The position numbers and the translations under genes were made by a program. DNA of 64,000 bases from Syngnathus acus (Eukaryota > Chordata > Actinopteri > Syngnathiformes > Syngnathidae), in the NCBI RefSeq assembly GCF_901709675.1, contig NC_051090.1, positions 10,859,342 to 10,923,341 of the forward strand, given 5' to 3'. Numbering within the stretch: the first letter of the stretch is position 1; each line of letters opens with the position of its first letter. Of this stretch, positions 13,401-24,622 are shown piece after piece. A model generated the notes under the pieces. The model saw nothing but the letters and a program-made list of their open reading frames with translations. It made no database searches and was not told where the DNA came from.

Positions 13401-13723
13401 GTCATTAATGTTAAATGCAGGTCCGTCGCAATATTGAGACGGGGTGTTATGTGTACCACTATACTGTCAAGAAGTGTAGCAAAGAAAAAACTGCAAGAAT
13501 CATTCACTTCAAATTATAAAGTCAACTATTTGAATTTCAGACCACTTGAACTAATTGTTTTTTCGTCACCTTGATAAATTAATTCACACCAAGTTCCAAG
13601 TTGCATAACAATTGTTTAGATGATTTTTTCCATCCCCAATGGGAATTAAAGACATGATTTGCTGACTACATAAAAAAACACCCCAATGTCATCAATGCAT
13701 GACTTTTGTTTATTTTATTTGTA
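10442..13723. other. Intergenic between convergent rgs5 and rgs4
   Basis: It presumably contains the 3' UTRs of both genes. There is a short (CA)n at about 10968-10986 and T-rich runs near 11470 and 11848-11862. The longest ORF (12830-13333, minus) resembles no family I know and has no splice or codon support. Candidate AATAAA hexamers for rgs4 on the minus strand lie near 13714-13719. Confidence 0.5.
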
Positions 13724-13758
13724 TACACACACACACACACACGCACGCACACATACAC
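13724..13758. repeat. (AC)n microsatellite
   Basis: An alternating AC tract with CG interruptions. Confidence 0.85.
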
Positions 13759-13828
13759 AAAGACAAGAGCAGCTATTAATAAATAATTACATTAGCAAAT
13801 GTATTTTGTATTGTTAAATAATCATGCA

Positions 13829-13876
13829 AGCGGCTCGGTGGCGCACTGGGTAGCACGTCCGCCTCACAGTTAGGAG
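13829..13876 (+). repeat. SINE head fragment
   Basis: GCGGCTCGGTGGCGCACTGG followed by TAGCACGTCCGCCTCACAGT matches, in reverse complement, the head of the minus-strand SINE ending at 34037. Similarity stops after about 45 bp, so only the tRNA-like 5' head survives. Confidence 0.7.
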
Positions 13877-14012
13877 GCTGACTCTAGGCAAGCTGCACGT
13901 GAGGATTTCTTTCTTCTCTGAACATCAAAATGTGCTCTTGAAACCTTGCTAACAGCACGACCAACTTCTTGCATGCAAGTTGTTGAAACGTTCTTCCCGT
14001 CTTCCTTCCCGT

Positions 14013-16047
14013 CTAGGCACCGCCCGCCAGTTCCTGCCCGGTCGCCACCGCGGCGCAGTCACTTTTTGGTTTCTTCCGCACAACAGAAGCGTTGGCCTGA
14101 CTCAAATCGAGGATCCATTTGGAGTGCAGGAAACGTCTGTAGGAGTCTTTCTCCATCAAGAGGTAGATCCTCCTCTGAGCCTCATCAAAACATCGGGGAG
14201 AGGCGCTCATGACGTTCTGGCGTGTTTCCTCTCTGGTCACACCTTCCAGGTTCACCTGCAACAGACATGACGAGATGAGCATGTCAAGAATGTGGCTGCA
14301 ACAATAGGCAGAGACGATTCTCTTCTCAGCCATGCGGTTACCTCGTTTGGAGCGTCTTGGGCCACATACTGCCCGTAGATGGACTTTGCTTTCTTCTCCA
14401 ACTGGCATGCTGGAGTGTTCTTGAAGTCCTCACAAGCAAGCCAGAACTGCATGTTCTCTTGGCTGAACTCTGACCTCAGGAAGCTCATAAAGACTGCACG
14501 ACCCACTAACAAAGAGATCAAATACATAAGATAATGGATAGAAAAAGTCTACACACATCTCTTTATTGAGATTAAAAGAAATCAGACCAGGCTAAATCAC
14601 ATTTTTGCACTATGACCTTTGACCTGCAGAATCCAAATGACAAATGAAATCATTTAGCTGTGCCAAAGCCTGATTTTTTTTTTTTTCTTAAACAATACAC
14701 GTGTGTTTAACATGATCAAGAGTATCCAACAGAAATTCTAGAATGAATTCCATGTCATGGCCTTGAAAGATTTGGAAAACATGTCAGGACATTCAAATGA
14801 AGTGATTGTGGTCAAGGAAGAAGCAGGTCACATCTGAGCTGGTTTGCTGTAAGGCCATTGCTCTTACAAACACAAACACACATACGCACGCGCATGCACA
14901 CACACACACACATGCACACACACACACTAGCTGCTACACTGGTGATAAAGCCCTGAGGGAGCGTCCAGTAGTGCGTAGCGACACGTAGCAGAGATGCAGA
15001 GCATGAGAACATATGCAGTGCTCCCGTCTTTAGGTTTAGCTTTTTGGGCCACCGGAAACAATAGCATGTTGAAATCAGTTGATGTCCTCAAGTACTTTGT
15101 GTACAAAAACAGAAGAACAAGAAAAGTGTTGTTTATGTGGCGCATTTTTTCCCAACTCACATTCAGACTTCATTACATTGCTGAACGATTCCTTCCATTT
15201 CTCCACCTCGGCAGCAGTTGGCACCCTAAAACAAATATTTATTTTTCATTAATAAAGATATGGCCAGGACAAAACAACATTTTTATCTGTTTGGAATACA
15301 ATTTAGTACAGAATAGACCAAATATTGTCTCTTGTTTGCTGAGGAGCTTTGACTGGAAGAGCGGTGCAGATGATCGATAAGCTTGCATCGACCTGGCAAT
15401 CAATGATTTTTGTAGTTTACTCAGCTAAGCAAATCAACTGAGGCAATCCATTTATAGATTTGCCATCTTTAGAGAAATGGTCTTCAAGTGTTTCTGATCA
15501 TCTCAAATTTGACTCACAAACAAACATAGCCATGCATCAGGGTATTATTTCTTTACACTTTTTTTTTGTTGCCCTCCTCATCACAAAGCATGCGACTAAA
15601 GTCCCATCCAGAAAAAGACGTTTGCTGTGTGTGTTTCTGCTGAGTCGAGATTCAATAACAAAATGATTGCGTCGCTCCAAGTAAACACAATAAGTTCTTC
15701 AAATTGGACCTGACCGTGATGACATCGTCATTATTTGTGACCTCACTTTGCACCTAGAATATCTTTGGCTCATTTGAAAAAGTGGATGAGTAAAAGTTAT
15801 TCCAACCAACCTTTCTGCAGCTTCTTCATTCTTTTCTTTTGTCTGCTTTTGGTCCACTTCTTGAGACTCTTGCTTGTGCAGCAAGAAGCTTATTTTGTGT
15901 TTGATGTCTTTGGCACTGTGCAAAACAGGCCAAAAGAAATATCAATTTTGGTTGTTTGATTGACAAAAAAACGGCATCGCCAACAATATTTTCTGTTGCT
16001 TACCTTTTCAGGCATGTTGCAGGAAGTGTTGCAAGTCCTTTACACAT
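14013..16047 (-). CDS. rgs4: Regulator of G-protein signalling 4
   Basis: Minus-strand exons in order: 16047-16004, 15915-15811, 15225-15161, 14505-14342, 14255-14013, giving 206 aa (human RGS4 is 205). RGS4 is a GAP for Gi/Gq alpha subunits, mainly in neurons and heart. Diagnostic features are the N-terminus [20 protein letters not shown] (Cys2 and Cys12 conserved), the spacer with [15 protein letters not shown], the RGS box (about residues 73-180) containing REETRQNV and [20 protein letters not shown], and a 30-residue tail as in RGS4. Cys96 sits where mammalian RGS4 has its RGS-box palmitoylation cysteine. Intron 3 holds an (AC)n microsatellite. The exon phases match those of rgs5 and the first RGS gene exactly, so all three come from one ancestor. 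Confidence 0.95.
14866..14930. repeat. (AC)n microsatellite in rgs4 intron 3
   Basis: An imperfect ACAC/ACGC tract inside the intron between rgs4 exons 3 and 4. Low-complexity Cys/Val/His ORFs across it are not genes. Confidence 0.85.
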
Positions 16048-17986
16048 GGTACAACATTAAGATCCCAAAGCTTCACCGTTTGTTTTCTTTTGAACACAGA
16101 AGCGCAAACTCGTTCGGTGGCTGGAGGCTGTGGTTATGGCACCGATGGGTCGTTTAAGGCAGCGGGCTGAAGCTGTCTCCACCCCTCAGGAGCGCACATT
16201 GACTAAAATTTGTCATCATCCCAGTGGACGCTTGGGGGTGGGGGCAACGCAAGCTGAGGGAGGACCTTGGAGAGATGCTCTCTTTTGGTCATCAGTGTTG
16301 TTTATTCTTACCGGTCGGATATTTGGTAAGATGAGAATTGGTGGGAACCGACTATGCTTTGGTTTTGAAGAAGATGCTTCGTGATATGCAAATGTTTAAA
16401 AAAGCAATAAAATTCCAACTGCTCTGGCACACTGGGGGCTACAAATGGGGTCCTCGGGGGCCGGATTGGCAACCCCTGGCCTCATGAGTCCCTTTTCTTA
16501 AGCAGTTTTGGAAGTCAATAAAAATGTTCCACCATGTGAACGCAAACATGAAAAGGAGGCACAAGAGCACCTAGTATTTTCCATCTTCAACATTTTTGTA
16601 CTCTTAGATGCCGTCTGGGAGTGTTTTTTGGAAACACATGCGAGCATTTAGCGCATGCGGTGCTGCCAGAGGTTCTGATTTAAAGCAGGAATGCAAACGA
16701 AAAACGCTTAAATAGTTGTTTGGCTGTTAGCAGAATTATTATCTTCTGCACTCAAAAGCAGAGTCAAACACAGTGAGTAAATGTAAAAAAAAAAAGCTGA
16801 GAATATTGTTAGTAGAGCTATCGGCACACTATAGGACTCAATTAACCCTTTGGTAAATTATTCAGAGCTCATTTCCATCTGCAACCCCCTTAGCCGAATT
16901 AGTTTTGTGTGATCGATAAATTGATGTGGAATTTCCTCTCTGTTCAAAAGCGTGACGTCATTTGAAGGCAAATGGTTTGTTCTGTGCTGCAGAAGTCAAT
17001 GTTTTCTCCTGACAAAACAAGTCAATCACGGCCATTCCCTCAAAACGGAACCACAGTCACTCTTTTCAATTCCACAGCTGCTAACAGTAAGACGTTTTGA
17101 AGTTTCCAGGAAGGCTTACGGTTGAGGCGACTTTCTTTCATTTGTTTGCAGCTTTAACCTAATGACCCATAAAGCAGAACTGGCGGAAGACGAGGCCCGA
17201 TCCGTCACGGAACAATAATGAGTTGTGACGCGCCTACGTGGGGAACTTCATGCATGCGTGCTGCAGGTTCACATGGTGATTGAAAGCAGCTTCGCTTCGA
17301 TGGGGCCTCCGCTGCTTTGATGTGACCCGTCTCCACAAATGATGGATGGGACAAGGTGCACCAGGAGCTCTGCTCTGCTGTGCTGAAGGGTTGTCCAGAA
17401 CACATCTTCTCTCTGTGTTCATATCAAACACAGATGGGGCATTACAAAAACGATGCTCGGGATTCAATCATCCTTCCAATTCATCTTACCAAGAAGAAAA
17501 AACAGAAGTGATTTGTTTTTCATTTTGTTTTCTTTTTTTTAGCAATCTGGTGAGGCACTGGCACCACATTTAAAAAGTAGCCAATGGACTATTTGAAGGC
17601 AAGATGCACTTTGAGAGTGAAGACATAACGAGCAGCACGTCACAATTGTGTCCAAGATGCAAATGAAGGTGCATTAGCACTGTGTAGGGGAGGGGGGGTC
17701 TCATTATGGCTCATGCAGGGGTGCAAATGCATCGTCAAACATGTTTCATACATTTAGAAAATAATTTCCGAATTTACTCAACTCATTGCACCGCCAGTTG
17801 GTCATCGACGTGTGAATGAGCTTTTCACTTTTCACTCAGGGGCGCAGATGCACGTCAGTGGTTGCGTTTGCGGCAAGACAAAACACCAGCGCCCTGGCAC
17901 CCTGTGTGATGCACTTAGTGCAGTGGCGCCACCTAGCGTCACAAAAGAGCTCTTGACACCATTTGCAAGACAGCTTCCTTTCACAG
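16048..17986. other. Intergenic upstream of rgs4
   Basis: This holds the rgs4 promoter region (read on the minus strand), in which I see no clear TATA box. The phrase near 16428-16485 (GGGGCCGGATTGGCAACCCCTGGC) looks like the end of a decayed hAT-type element, but no partner end was found. Nothing else is recognised. Confidence 0.45.
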
Positions 17987-18156
17987 CAGGGGTCACCAGC
18001 TCCAGTCCTCAAGGGCGCCAATCCGGCCTGTTTTGGGTGCAGCCCTGATTGAAATTATCAGCTCATCAGCAAGATCTATTAAGCCATTCTGATGATTTGA
18101 ACCAGGTCATCTAAAACAGGCTGGATTGACGCCCTTACCAGACTTGTTGACCCCTG
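17987..18156. mobile_element. Short non-autonomous hAT-type element (MITE)
   Basis: The 170-bp element begins CAGGGGTCACCA and ends TTGTTGACCCCTG, an inverted repeat of about 11-13 bp. It is flanked by a perfect 8-bp target duplication, TTTCACAG, at 17979-17986 and 18157-18164. An 8-bp duplication with CAG...CTG ends is the hAT hallmark. There is no coding capacity. Confidence 0.9.
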
Positions 18157-18361
18157 TTTCACAGGCTGCTTACAAAGCTCCCAAACTGTTTAGCCTTTCA
18201 GTTATGAAGGAGAAACCATGTCAACACAACAGCGACATTGCCTTCCAAAAAAAAACAAAAAGGGAATGTTACTCAACTCACATAAACTGAATAAATGTTA
18301 ATGTTTGACTTTTTTTCTATTCTGCTGTCATTGTGCACGTTGGTATTCAGTTTTAGTGCCC

Positions 18362-19890
<1,529 letters not shown>

Positions 19891-19900
19891 GGGGCTGCAG

Positions 19901-19908
19901 TATATAAA
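19901..19908 (+). promoter_or_regulatory. TATA box of the fetuin-family gene
   Basis: TATATAAA stands about 60 bp before the ATG at 19964, predicting a very short 5' UTR. A strong TATA box is typical of genes for abundant liver-secreted plasma proteins. Confidence 0.75.
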
Positions 19909-19963
19909 AGACGCTCATCTACTTCTTGGCACATGTCTCTGACTCGAGGGAGACGCCTGCACC

Positions 19964-22340
19964 ATGATGAAGTCTTGCCTGTTGTCATTGCTGCTGGCTT
20001 TGGGCTGCGTGCACATCCGAGGTGCACCGGTGGACCAGGACGCCATGGCCATGGAGTCTTGTGAAGATGCTGTGGCCCTGGGCGCCGCCAAGGAAGCTCT
20101 TAGCAAGATTAACCAAGAGCGGCAGGAGGGCTACATCCTGAGCCTCCATCGCTTATCCAACGCACACTCCACCAAACACGTGAGACTTGCCTGTGACTAG
20201 TTCGAGAAAGTTGTTTTAATGTCTGTAATTCAGGGAGAAAAAGAGTTGAATCCATCATCGTCTGCCGGACGTTGCAGGGAGAGACGGGCATCGTCTTCTA
20301 TCTGACCTTGGATGTTGTCGAGACCAACTGCAGTGTGCTCAGCAGAAAGGACTGGAAGGACTGCGAGGCTCGCCCCACGGAACAAACACCTGTTAGTAGC
20401 AACACAAAATTTTGGTTTTGGCCCGATAGCAGCCACCCAGACTTGGTTTCGATGTCAATCTTGTTGTGGTTCAGGTGTACGGGCAGTGCAAAGCAGCTAT
20501 CTACATGAACAGGGTGCACAGGGTGGTGCGGCTCTACAAGTACAACTGCGTCATCAGACCAGGTCAGTTGTTAACTTTCATTTTCGTACCTCAGTTTTCT
20601 TTCTGGAATCAGACAAAAAATGCCAACAAAGACACTTTTTTGTTTTTGTGCCCGCAGAGAAAGTGAACCGATTATGCCCAGGCTGTTCAACTTCTGTGGA
20701 TTTCGATAACGCCGAGGTTCAGAAGACCGTCTCGGAATCCCTGGAGAAGTTCAACAACAAGAGTGGATTGGGCAATCAATTTGCTTTGCTGAATATCAGC
20801 CGAGCCACATCAGGGGTACGACCTCCACTTGCCAGGACCTCACACATCAGTTTATCTGTTTTACGACTATAGACGGTTGATCATTTGAGTATCAGATCAT
20901 TTGAAAAAGCGACCTTCTCTGTGCTGGCCACTCATTCAAGTGACTTTTTTTGGTTGCTATTTTGTCCAGATGGCCATGGGAAGGTATTACCACGTAGAGT
21001 ACAGCATCCAGGAGACGACCTGCCCCAACAACAATGAAACAAAGACGGACAACTGCCCACTCATGCAGTGCGAGTTTTCTGTCAGTCAAGACAAGCTCGT
21101 TATTTCACAACACTGCGCTATTTTTTGTATGAGGTTGTTTTTTAATTTTCTCGTGACTTTTGTGTTTTTCTTTCTCCCTTTAGCACAAAGGTTTCTGCAA
21201 GGCCTCGCACTTCCACAGTCCTGCTGGTGATGGTGAGGTCAGCGTAGAGTGTGAGATCTATGAGCACGAGGTAAGGGGATAAAACACCAGTTTAGCTTCT
21301 TCGGGCTATCACTATTGAATATTTTTAGAATCGATTATTTTATTGATTAATCAAATAACCTTTTATTTGCATCAAACCATTTCTAAATAAAGAGCATGAG
21401 TTTTGACCTTGTAAAATGGGCTTGCATGGTAAAAGTGGCAAAGGTTATCACCTCATAATATTGAATGAGGGTGACTGAGTCATCCTGCCAGAATGTTTGA
21501 ACAAATATGTCTGAACAAATATGTCATCCATTATGGATTGATTTTGCTTGCACGTGTACTTTAGTGTTTGTCGAATTGCCATTTGAACGGTGACCCCCCC
21601 CCCCCTCTTCCCAGGCTGCTGAGCGAGAGAAGAAAGTCCACTTCGGCACAGAGATCGATCACGTTCACAACGACACGCACAGCGACGGCCACGACCAAGC
21701 GCACGCCGCAGACTCTGCGCACACGCATGACCACATCCACGACCACACTAAGAGCCACGCTCACCACAATAGCGATCACGCCAAGGACAGCGACCACCAC
21801 CACACCCATGACCATCAGGGGGGAAGCGCCCACAGGCACGCACACGACCACTCCCACGACCACGGGCATGGGCATGATCACGTGCACACCCACCACGCCA
21901 AGGCGCACGATCATAGCGCCGACTCGCCCAACCAACACCATAACTACAAGCATGAAGAAGGTGTGCACACGCACGACCACGACCACGAAATTGCCCTCGA
22001 CCACGAGCACAAGCACGCTCACTTGCATGAGCACGAGCATCATCATCATCATCACACGCACGAGCACGAGACAACGTTCCACGACAATCCAGAGGGCGTC
22101 GTCAGGGTGCTTCCGGCCTTGAGCCAAGCCACGAGCGCGCCTTCCTCGCCCGATGTACCTGCAGGCGAAGAGGCGGTCGTGCTGCCTCTGGTGCCCGATC
22201 CGCAGATCCCCGGTGAGATGCAACCGAGCATTCGGTCCTTCCCCGCTTCGGTTTCTTCTCAGTGTGCGGCGCCACTAGTACGAGCAACGCTGGTTGGGGA
22301 ACTCTTTGCAGAAGACCCCATGTTCAAGGCCGCCGCCTAG
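19964..22340 (+). CDS. Fetuin-family plasma glycoprotein with His-rich tail (HRG/fetuin-like)
   Basis: Exons 19964-20179, 20278-20391, 20475-20562, 20658-20815, 20970-21080, 21184-21270, 21615-22340 give 499 aa. Residues 1 to about 20 are a signal peptide, so the protein is secreted. Two type-3 cystatin-like domains follow (about 32-140 and 141-258), with paired cysteines and NCS, NKS, NIS and NET glycosylation sites. The motif DVVETNCSVLSRKDWKDCE closely resembles mammalian histidine-rich glycoprotein and fetuins. Exon 7 encodes a tail of about 140 residues (about 270-412) built from HDH, HTH and HEH repeats, then a Pro/Ser/Val-rich end. His-rich tails of this family bind Zn, heme and glycosaminoglycans. 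ATGATG offers two starts; I use the first, which follows CACC. It sits between rgs4 and nos1ap, whereas human AHSG, FETUB and HRG are on 3q27. It could be the fish ahsg2, fetuin-B or hrg gene; phylogeny is needed to choose. Confidence 0.88.
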
Positions 22341-22402
22341 ATGGCGCGTCGGAAGCAAGTGGCGTTCTTGGATACTTCATCTCCTCTTGGTTGCACAATA
22401 TC

Positions 22403-22408
22403 AATAAA
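22403..22408 (+). promoter_or_regulatory. Polyadenylation signal of the fetuin-family gene
   Basis: AATAAA 63 bp after the stop codon implies a very short 3' UTR. Confidence 0.75.
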
Positions 22409-22532
22409 GAATAACAGAAATACGCAGCTGTTGCTTGAAACTAACATTAACTAATGTTCTTTTCAGTTACCACCACTTTTCTGTTTTTGTTTTTTTACCG
22501 GCCTAGGGCATATTGAAAATTAAAACTGAATA

Positions 22533-23088
22533 CAGTAATCCCTCGTTTATCGTGGATACTTGGTTCCAAGACTGCAAAGTAATGTCATCCTTTTTTTAAC
22601 ATACATACATTGTTTGTGTATCAATAAGTGTATATTAAACCATATAAGAGCTTATGTTATCATTAGAACATTAAATAATAGTTTCAAACATGTAAATACT
22701 ATATTAATACGTAGTATAAATGACATACAGAAAATAATCTTTAAAAAATATAAATATGACGTGTGTGTGTGTGTGTGCGTGTGTGCATGTGTGTGTGTGT
22801 GTGTAACATATGTATATGTAGCGAAAGTATACATACTGTGAATATGTTTTTAGAACTGTTTTATTATCATAACTTTTTTAGAACAAGGTACATGTGTACA
22901 TACTGTAAATATGCTTTTAGAACTCTTTTATTATTATAACAACTTTTTTACAACAAGGTACAATACTGTAAATATATTTTTAGAACTCTTATTATTATAA
23001 CAACTTTTTTATGAAAAGGTACAAGTGTACGTACTGCAATTGTGTGGAAGCCGCGATAATCGAACCGCGATGTAGCGAGGGATTACTG
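22533..23088. mobile_element. Non-autonomous pogo/Tigger-like DNA element
   Basis: The element has terminal inverted repeats CAGTAATCCCTCG and CGAGGGATTACTG and is flanked by TA on both sides (22531-22532, 23089-23090). Inside are a (GT)n tract (22761-22803) and about three tandem units of 66-68 bp (about 22829-23028) sharing TTTTTAGAACTCTTTTATTA. There is no coding capacity. TA duplications place it in the Tc1/mariner/pogo superfamily, and the AT-rich interior looks much decayed. Confidence 0.85.
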
Positions 23089-23090
23089 TA

Positions 23091-24050
23091 CTGCATATAA
23101 ATTTGGCTTGTGCTGGTTTGCATTGTTCGTCTCACTTTTCACACAGTGAGGCTGAAAGCTCATAATGAATTAAAAAAAAAACTATATTCGCTTCTACAAT
23201 GATGCAGATTTGCAGATACGCAACATGAAAATACAGACTGGGTACATTTGGGATTTTTAATATTGAAACATAACAAATCTGGCATTTATCTTTTTGTGTT
23301 AGAAATTGTGCCTCAATATGCAGTAAATCCTCAACCTTGGCATTGTTCACGTGGGGGGAAAAAAGGCACAGCGCAAACATAATTTCCTCTGTAGTTCAAA
23401 ATCTGTACACAAGATGTCAGACTAACGTTGGCTAGCATTTAATTGCGTTTTCCTTATTTGTTGGGGTTTCATTCCCGGCAGGTTTAAAAAAGTGACATGC
23501 CCATTTTGCCAAAATAAGGCGTAAACATTGCAAATAAAACCAAAAAGTCCTTATGAAAATACTCCAAGCACAGAAAAGTCGTTCCTTTGATACGTCCCAT
23601 CACTAGATAGGCTTACTAAACAGTTTAAAACCAAGAAGATCCTGTGAAGAATGTAAGCTTCTTCACCATGTCAAATCTCCAGCACGACATTCACTGCGGT
23701 GCTTAAACAAATTCTAAAGCTGTGGTGTGAAAATAAACTATTGCTGCTCCACTTCCCCTTTCCTTTGTGCCTGGGAGCACCTTGAGGGGAATTCTGCATC
23801 TGGGTATCACAGATGGGCTCTGCCTTATACAAGCAGATAACTGCTGCATTATCAAACGATTCCAGCTCATAGACTCACTTAAACACACAGCATTTGTGGC
23901 GCGTATACTTCCCACTTCAACCCATATGAAAATTATTGGATTATCTTTGTTATGCATAAATTGGATGTGCCATTATCGCGATCTGCAGCCCTAACTCAGA
24001 CAATCCTCAGGTATTACGCACGTAATACTGCGCTTAGTAGTGGATTACCT
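23091..24050. other. Intergenic upstream of nos1ap
   Basis: AT-rich, with no gene or repeat recognised. Confidence 0.45.
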
Positions 24051-24622
24051 TTGGCCACGAAGAGGCAAAGTTTAGCCCGGAGCTGCAAGAAGCCACTCCT
24101 TCTTCTGCTGGAGGGGAAAATTCCGGTTCTCCTCGTGCACGTTGTTGCGTGCGCGCAGGAGGAAAGGGGCAGGTATCACAAGTGGGGCCCCTCCTCCAGA
24201 GAGCCGAACCGCGGTGGGTTTGCGCGAATGGAAACCGCTGGAATGGCAGGACGGAACCGACGACTCGATCGCTCCCTCCCAACACGGGTGGGGGGAGCTC
24301 GGCAGCCACTCGCACGGGAGGCAGGACTCGCCTTTGAGTTGCACACTACAAGTAACAACTCGGCCCAATACATCCGGATGCCTGCTGTGCCTTGTTGTAT
24401 TTGCGAACCTTGAGCTGACTTGTTGGAGTCTTTGGAGCGCGCCAGTGCGCCGCTGCAAGACGTTTGCGGGGAAGCGCTGGCTGTCGAGGGCGGTGTGGCG
24501 CCGCTGCAATGCTGGCACGGACGAAGGCGAGGAGAGACATGCGCTGACCGGATTTGGAGTTGGTTCCCGTCCGCACCGACGCCTTGATTAGTCTAGTTTC
24601 CCACTGACTGCGGAGTTTAAAA
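24050..24622 (+). promoter_or_regulatory. nos1ap: GC-rich promoter and 5' UTR region of nos1ap
   Basis: GC and CpG content rise sharply from about 24100 up to the nos1ap ATG at 24623, with no TATA box. This pattern fits a CpG-island promoter. Overlapping ORFs on both strands here are by-products of the base composition. Confidence 0.55.

Noticed and set aside
21561-22223. Long minus-strand ORF and a + strand Thr-rich ORF over the same DNA
   Set aside because: Both are alternative-frame shadows of the His-rich final exon of the fetuin-family gene. CAC/CAT/GAC repeats keep other frames open, and there are no start, splice or family signals.
24142-24591. Overlapping ORFs on both strands before nos1ap
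   Set aside because: They lie in the GC-rich promoter/5' UTR, where stop codons are rare. No family similarity.
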